10,079 nucleotides of DNA. It comes from Variovorax sp. Lineage in GTDB: Bacteria > Pseudomonadota > Gammaproteobacteria > Burkholderiales > Burkholderiaceae_C. The notes under the pieces were generated by a model, which was given only the letters and a program-made list of their open reading frames with translations, made no database searches and was not told where the DNA came from. A program made the translations under genes and the position numbers. This document shows positions 7,069 to 10,079 of the stretch, one piece after another. Location of the stretch: NCBI GenBank assembly GCA_028292145.1, contig JAQGMX010000288.1, positions 1 to 10,079 on the forward strand, read 5' to 3'. Each line of letters begins with the position of its first letter. Position 1 is the stretch's first letter.

Positions 7069-7106
7069 AGGTCGATTTTCCCGCACGTTGCGCGTCGGCT
7101 TGCGGC

Positions 7107-7141
7107 TTACGGGCAATCCCCCTACGGGTCTACGGAAGGCT
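7107..7141 (+). promoter_or_regulatory. Shared upstream motif, copy 1 (before acyl-CoA ligase)
   Basis: TTACGGGCAATCCC at 7107-7120 matches TTACGGGCATTCCC at 8891-8904 in 13 of 14 positions. In this copy it is followed by CTACGGG (7122-7128) and CTACGG (7130-7135), giving three TACGG repeats, then AAGGCT (7136-7141). The motif start lies 69 bases before the ligase ATG. Similar placement before the next gene suggests a common promoter or activator site. The binding factor is unknown. Confidence 0.5.
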
Positions 7142-7162
7142 GGGCAACAATTCAAATTTTCC

Positions 7163-7167
7163 AGGAG
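7163..7167 (+). promoter_or_regulatory. Shine-Dalgarno site that decides the ligase start
   Basis: AGGAG lies 8 bases before the ATG at 7176, ideal spacing. The in-frame GTG at 7167 overlaps this site and so cannot be served by it, which favours the ATG. Confidence 0.8.
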
Positions 7168-7175
7168 TGCACCCG

Positions 7176-8819
7176 ATGCTGGGCTTGATGCAGGACCAAC
7201 CGCTGCTGATCTCGTCGCTGATCGAATTCGCGGAGCGCCATCATGGCGACGGCGAGATCGTTTCGCGGCGTGTCGAGGGCGATATTCACCGCTACACATG
7301 GGCCGACGTGGCCGGGCGCTCACGTCAGGCCGCGAATGCGCTGGACGGCGAAAGCTTGGGCTTTGGCGACCGTGTCGCGACATTGGCATGGAACGGCTAC
7401 CGGCACCTGGAGTTGTACTACGGCGTCAGCGGATCGGGCCGCGTGCTGCACACCATCAACCCGCGTCTGCATCCCGACCAGATCGCGTGGATCATGAATC
7501 ACGCGGAAGACAAGATCCTGTGCTTCGACCTGAGCTTCCTGCCGCTGGTGCAAGCCGTGCACGCCAAGTGTCCGGACGTGCGCAAATGGATCGCGCTCTG
7601 CGATGCGGACCGCCTCCCGGTCGATAGCGGCATACCCCATCTCGACAGCTACGAACGCTGGATCGGCACGCAACCCGATACCTATGCATGGCCGACTTTC
7701 GACGAGAACACCGCGTCGAGCATGTGCTACACGAGCGGGACCACCGGCAATCCGAAGGCCACGCTCTATAGCCATCGCTCGACGCTGCTGCATGCCTACG
7801 GCGCCGCGTTGCCGGACGTGATGTGCCTCTCGGCGCGCGACTCCGTGCTACCCGTCGTGCCGATGTTTCACGTCAACGCCTGGGGCTTGCCGTACTCGGC
7901 CGCACTGACGGGTTGCAAGGTGGTGTTCCCCGGCCCCGCGCTCGACGGCAAATCGGTGTACGAACTGATCGAGGCCGAGCAGGTGACGTTCGCAGCCGGC
8001 GTCCCGACGGTCTGGCAGATGCTGCTGACGCACATGAAGCCGGGCGGCCTGCGCTTCTCCAGCCTGACGCGCACCGTCATCGGCGGCTCTGCGTGCCCGC
8101 CGGCCATGATCCATGCGTTCCAGCAGGACTACGGCGTCGACGTGCTGCATGCCTGGGGCATGACCGAGATGAGTCCGCTTGGCACGCTGTGCACGCTCAA
8201 GAACAAGCACCTCGCCCAGCCTGCGGAAGCGCAGGACGCGATCCGGCTCAAGCAGGGCCGGGCCATCTTCGGTGTTGACATGAAGATCGTCGACGGCGAC
8301 GGGACCGAACTCGCCTGGGACGGCAAGGCCTACGGCGACTTGATGGTCAAGGGGCCATGGATCGTGAAGGCGTACTACAAGGGCGAGGGCGGCGATCCGC
8401 TGGTGCCGGACGCGAACGGACACGGCTGGTTCCCGACCGGCGACGTGGCGACCATCGACGCCGACGGCTACCTGCAGATCACCGACCGCAGCAAGGACGT
8501 GATCAAGTCCGGCGGCGAGTGGATCAGTTCCATCGACATCGAGAACATCGCGGTCGCGCATCCGGCTGTCGCGATGGCGGCGTGCATCGGCGTCGCGCAT
8601 CCGAAGTGGGACGAACGCCCGGTGCTCGCGGTGGTCAAGCGCCCCGGTGCAGAAGTGACACGCGAGGAACTTCTGAAGTTCTACGAAGGCAAGACAGCCA
8701 AGTGGCAGGTGCCCGACGACGTGATCTTCGTCGAGTCGATCCCGATCGGCGCGACGGGCAAGATGCTTAAAACGAAACTGCGCGAGCAGCTGCGTGGATA
8801 CACGTTGCCGACAATCTGA
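7176..8819 (+). CDS. Fatty-acyl-CoA ligase, AlkK/DmdB-like (AMP-forming)
   Basis: This 547-residue ANL-superfamily enzyme activates a carboxylic acid to its CoA thioester through an acyl-adenylate, in the cytosol. The motifs are complete: phosphate-binding YTSGTTGNPKATLYSH (185-200), VVPMFHVNAWG (227-237), adenine-binding HAWGMTEMSPLG (325-336), GWFPTGDVATID (417-428), hinge DRSKDVIKSGGEWIS (437-451) and catalytic Lys529 in ATGKMLK. The opening MLGLMQDQPLL is typical of proteins annotated as medium/long-chain acyl-CoA or 3-methylthiopropionyl-CoA ligases, so the true substrate is open; aliphatic medium-chain acids are a reasonable guess. An upstream GTG at 7167 would add three residues, but AGGAG spacing favours the ATG. 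It diverges from selO, and a transporter binding-protein gene follows in the same direction 153 bases on, suggesting uptake and activation of the same kind of acid. Confidence 0.93.
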   Translation: MLGLMQDQPLLISSLIEFAERHHGDGEIVSRRVEGDIHRYTWADVAGRSRQAANALDGESLGFGDRVATLAWNGYRHLELYYGVSGSGRVLHTINPRLHPDQIAWIMNHAEDKILCFDLSFLPLVQAVHAKCPDVRKWIALCDADRLPVDSGIPHLDSYERWIGTQPDTYAWPTFDENTASSMCYTSGTTGNPKATLYSHRSTLLHAYGAALPDVMCLSARDSVLPVVPMFHVNAWGLPYSAALTGCKVVFPGPALDGKSVYELIEAEQVTFAAGVPTVWQMLLTHMKPGGLRFSSLTRTVIGGSACPPAMIHAFQQDYGVDVLHAWGMTEMSPLGTLCTLKNKHLAQPAEAQDAIRLKQGRAIFGVDMKIVDGDGTELAWDGKAYGDLMVKGPWIVKAYYKGEGGDPLVPDANGHGWFPTGDVATIDADGYLQITDRSKDVIKSGGEWISSIDIENIAVAHPAVAMAACIGVAHPKWDERPVLAVVKRPGAEVTREELLKFYEGKTAKWQVPDDVIFVESIPIGATGKMLKTKLREQLRGYTLPTI

Positions 8820-8829
8820 CTTCGTCGTG

Positions 8830-8877
8830 CTACCGAGCGGTAGGAGCGCTGTCGCCAACGAGATAGCGATGCGCTCC
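8830..8877. repeat. REP-like imperfect hairpin
   Basis: CTACCG (8830-8835) and CGGTAG (8838-8843) form a small inverted repeat. It abuts a larger stem: GGAGCGC (8843-8849) pairs with GCGCTCC (8871-8877), and inside it TCGC (8852-8855) pairs with GCGA (8866-8869) around a 10-base loop. The GTAGGAGCG core resembles the start of REP/extragenic palindromes known from Pseudomonas and Xanthomonadales. No T-run follows, so it is not a standard terminator, although it could protect the 3' end of the ligase mRNA. Only one copy is in the window, so repeat status is inference. Confidence 0.45.
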
Positions 8878-8890
8878 CGCTGCGCGGCCG

Positions 8891-8927
8891 TTACGGGCAT
8901 TCCCTGACGGTTGCGCGTTCAAAGGCT
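8891..8927 (+). promoter_or_regulatory. Shared upstream motif, copy 2 (before ABC binding protein)
   Basis: TTACGGGCATTCCC (8891-8904), then TGACGG, GTTGCGCGT and AAGGCT (8922-8927), parallel copy 1 in sequence and order except for a 2-base shift and the position of GTTGCGCGT. The motif start is 82 bases before the ATG at 8973. Confidence 0.5.
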
Positions 8928-8972
8928 TGTAACCTCGCGTCGCCTTCAAACGAAGAGACCAGGAGACAAGAC

Positions 8973-10079
8973 ATGAATCCAATTGGCGCGGCACTCGTTG
9001 CCGCAGGCGCTCTCAGCGCATCGATGGCTTTCGCGCAGAAGGGCGAAACCGTCAAGATCGCCTGGCTCGATCCGTTGTCCGGGCTGATGGCCGCGGTCGG
9101 GACCAACCAGCTGAAGACTTTCCAGTTTCTCGCCGAGGAGTTCAACAAGAAGAACTTGGCGGGCGTGAAGTTCGAGATCATCGGCATCGACAACAAGCTC
9201 AGTCCCCAGGAAACCACCAGCGCGCTGCGCTCGGCAATGGACCAGGGCGCGCGCTACGTGGTGCAGGGCAACGGATCGGGTCCGGCGCTGGCGATCATCG
9301 ATGCGCTGGAGAAGCACAACTCACGCAATCCCGGCAAGGAAGTGCTGTTCTTCAATTACGCGGCGGTCGATCCCGACCTCACCAACAGCAAATGCAGCTA
9401 CTGGCATTTCCGGCTGGACGCGGACACGTCGATGAAGATGGAGACGCTGACGACCTACATGAAGGAGCAGCCGGAGATCAAGAAGGTCTACCTGATCAAC
9501 CAGAACTACTCGCACGGCCAGCAGGTCTCGAAGTTTGCCAAGGAGAACCTGAAGAAGAAGCGGCCAGACGTCGAAATCGTTGGCGACGACCTGCATCCGC
9601 TGGCCCAGGTGCGCGATTTCTCGCCGTACATCGCGAAGATCAAGCAGTCGGGCGCCGACACGGTCATCACCGGCAACTGGGGTTCCGACCTGGCACTGCT
9701 GATCAAGGCGTCGAACGATGCCGGACTCAACGTCAAGTTCTACACCTACTACGCTGCTACCACCGGCACGCCGACCGCGATGGGCGCGGCGTCCGACGGC
9801 AAGGTGCTGCAGGTCGGGTACACCCACTACAACGCGGCCGGCGTGATGCAGCCGCTGATGGCCGAGTACAAGAAGAAGTTTAACGACGATCTCTACACCG
9901 CCGACATCTACACCGTCTACGCAATGCTGAACGAGGCTTTCGTGAAGACCAAATCCACCGATCCGCTGAAGGTCGCGGCGGCGCTGGAAGGCATGAAGTT
10001 CAACAGCTTCAACGGCGAGGTCGAGATGCGCAAGACCGATCACCAACTTCAGCAGGGCCTGTACATCACGCGCTGGCAG
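8973..10079 (+). CDS. Branched-chain amino acid-type ABC transporter substrate-binding protein (3' partial)
   Basis: This is a periplasmic type I binding protein of the LivK/HAAT family that delivers a ligand to an inner-membrane ABC permease. All 369 codons to the window end are open with no stop, so only a short C-terminus is missing. Residues 1-21 are a signal peptide with cleavage after AFA; unusually it has no Lys or Arg before the hydrophobic core. The mature part begins GETVKIAWLDPLSGLMAAVG, the usual first strand and ligand loop of the family, followed by YVVQGNGSGPALAI (about 95-108), KVYLINQNYSHGQQ (about 173-186), DTVITGNWGSDLALLIKA and the C-terminal lobe (YTVYAMLNEAF). AGGAG at 8961-8965 supports the ATG. 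Permease and ATPase genes are expected downstream. Its ligand is unknown; the adjacent acyl-CoA ligase hints at a carboxylic or aromatic acid rather than an amino acid. Confidence 0.93.
   Translation, partial: MNPIGAALVAAGALSASMAFAQKGETVKIAWLDPLSGLMAAVGTNQLKTFQFLAEEFNKKNLAGVKFEIIGIDNKLSPQETTSALRSAMDQGARYVVQGNGSGPALAIIDALEKHNSRNPGKEVLFFNYAAVDPDLTNSKCSYWHFRLDADTSMKMETLTTYMKEQPEIKKVYLINQNYSHGQQVSKFAKENLKKKRPDVEIVGDDLHPLAQVRDFSPYIAKIKQSGADTVITGNWGSDLALLIKASNDAGLNVKFYTYYAATTGTPTAMGAASDGKVLQVGYTHYNAAGVMQPLMAEYKKKFNDDLYTADIYTVYAMLNEAFVKTKSTDPLKVAAALEGMKFNSFNGEVEMRKTDHQLQQGLYITRWQ

Larger units (their letters stand above)
7069..7175. promoter_or_regulatory. Divergent promoter region between selO and acyl-CoA ligase
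   Basis: This 107-base gap must hold promoters for the selO block (minus) and the ligase (plus). Going right, it holds GTTGCGCGT (7087-7095), then TTACGGGCAATCCC and two further TACGG repeats, then the ligase Shine-Dalgarno. I do not see good -35/-10 pairs in either direction. The selO start lacks a purine-rich Shine-Dalgarno (the preceding bases on the minus strand are AATCGACCT). Confidence 0.6.
8820..8972 (+). promoter_or_regulatory. Intergenic region with hairpin and promoter motif
   Basis: These 153 bases contain, in order, a REP-like hairpin region (8830-8877), the second copy of the TTACGGGCA motif (8891-8904), GTTGCGCGT (8910-8918), AAGGCT (8922-8927) and a Shine-Dalgarno AGGAG (8961-8965), which lies 7 bases before the ATG at 8973. 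The presence of a separate motif copy suggests that the binding-protein gene has its own promoter even though it follows the ligase in the same direction. Confidence 0.6.

Noticed and set aside
7069..7389. N-terminal extension of selO to base 7389 (605 residues)
   Set aside because: The extra 107 residues are Arg/Pro-rich, run antisense to the ligase gene and are absent from the SelO family, whose homology begins near MSSTFPAIEA.
8830..8877. Rho-independent terminator after the ligase
   Set aside because: The hairpin is good, but no T-run follows in either direction; I list it as a REP-like element instead.
7848..8900. 350-codon open frame on the minus strand antisense to the acyl-CoA ligase
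   Set aside because: The ligase frame is certain from its motifs. The antisense translation is rich in Arg, His and Asp and has no family features.
9321..10046. 241-codon open frame on the minus strand antisense to the binding protein
   Set aside because: The plus-strand frame encodes a clear LivK-type protein with Shine-Dalgarno and signal peptide; the opposite frame has no support.

Overview
The window is ordinary high-GC chromosomal DNA from a proteobacterium, most probably a betaproteobacterium of the order Burkholderiales. This rests on the style of the proteins (PurL, PpiC, YciB, an AlkK/DmdB-type acyl-CoA ligase, a LivK-type binding protein) and on the order selO-msrB-yciB-bolA-ppiC, which I recall from that group but could not check. 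No insertion sequence, integrase, CRISPR array, tRNA or rRNA is visible. Every stretch over 300 bases holds a gene.

Layout. (1) Bases 2-1270, plus strand: the C-terminal third of purL, including its complete glutaminase domain; the 5' part lies outside the window. (2) Bases 1310-3248, minus strand: two tandem genes, an outer-membrane autotransporter-type protein with almost no passenger domain, followed 10 bases later by a small ferritin-like (putative di-iron) protein. They converge on purL and are the least characterised part of the window. (3) Bases 3428-7068, minus strand: a compact five-gene block, selO, msrB, yciB, bolA, ppiC, with two ATGA stop/start overlaps, closed by a strong UUCG-loop terminator. 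Its themes are protein redox control (SelO, MsrB), Fe-S/redox-linked BolA, and envelope maintenance (YciB, PpiC). (4) Bases 7176-10079, plus strand and divergent from selO: an acyl-CoA ligase, then the start of a branched-chain-amino-acid-type ABC transporter binding protein that runs off the end.

The ligase and binding-protein genes are preceded by near-identical 14-base motifs at similar distances from their start codons (69 and 82 bases). This suggests co-regulation of uptake and CoA activation of a carboxylic acid whose identity cannot be read from sequence. A REP-like hairpin sits between these two genes.

I did not find a convincing new biological system. The points most worth a second look are the passenger-poor autotransporter with its ferritin-like neighbour, the duplicated promoter motif, and the selO/msrB translational coupling.
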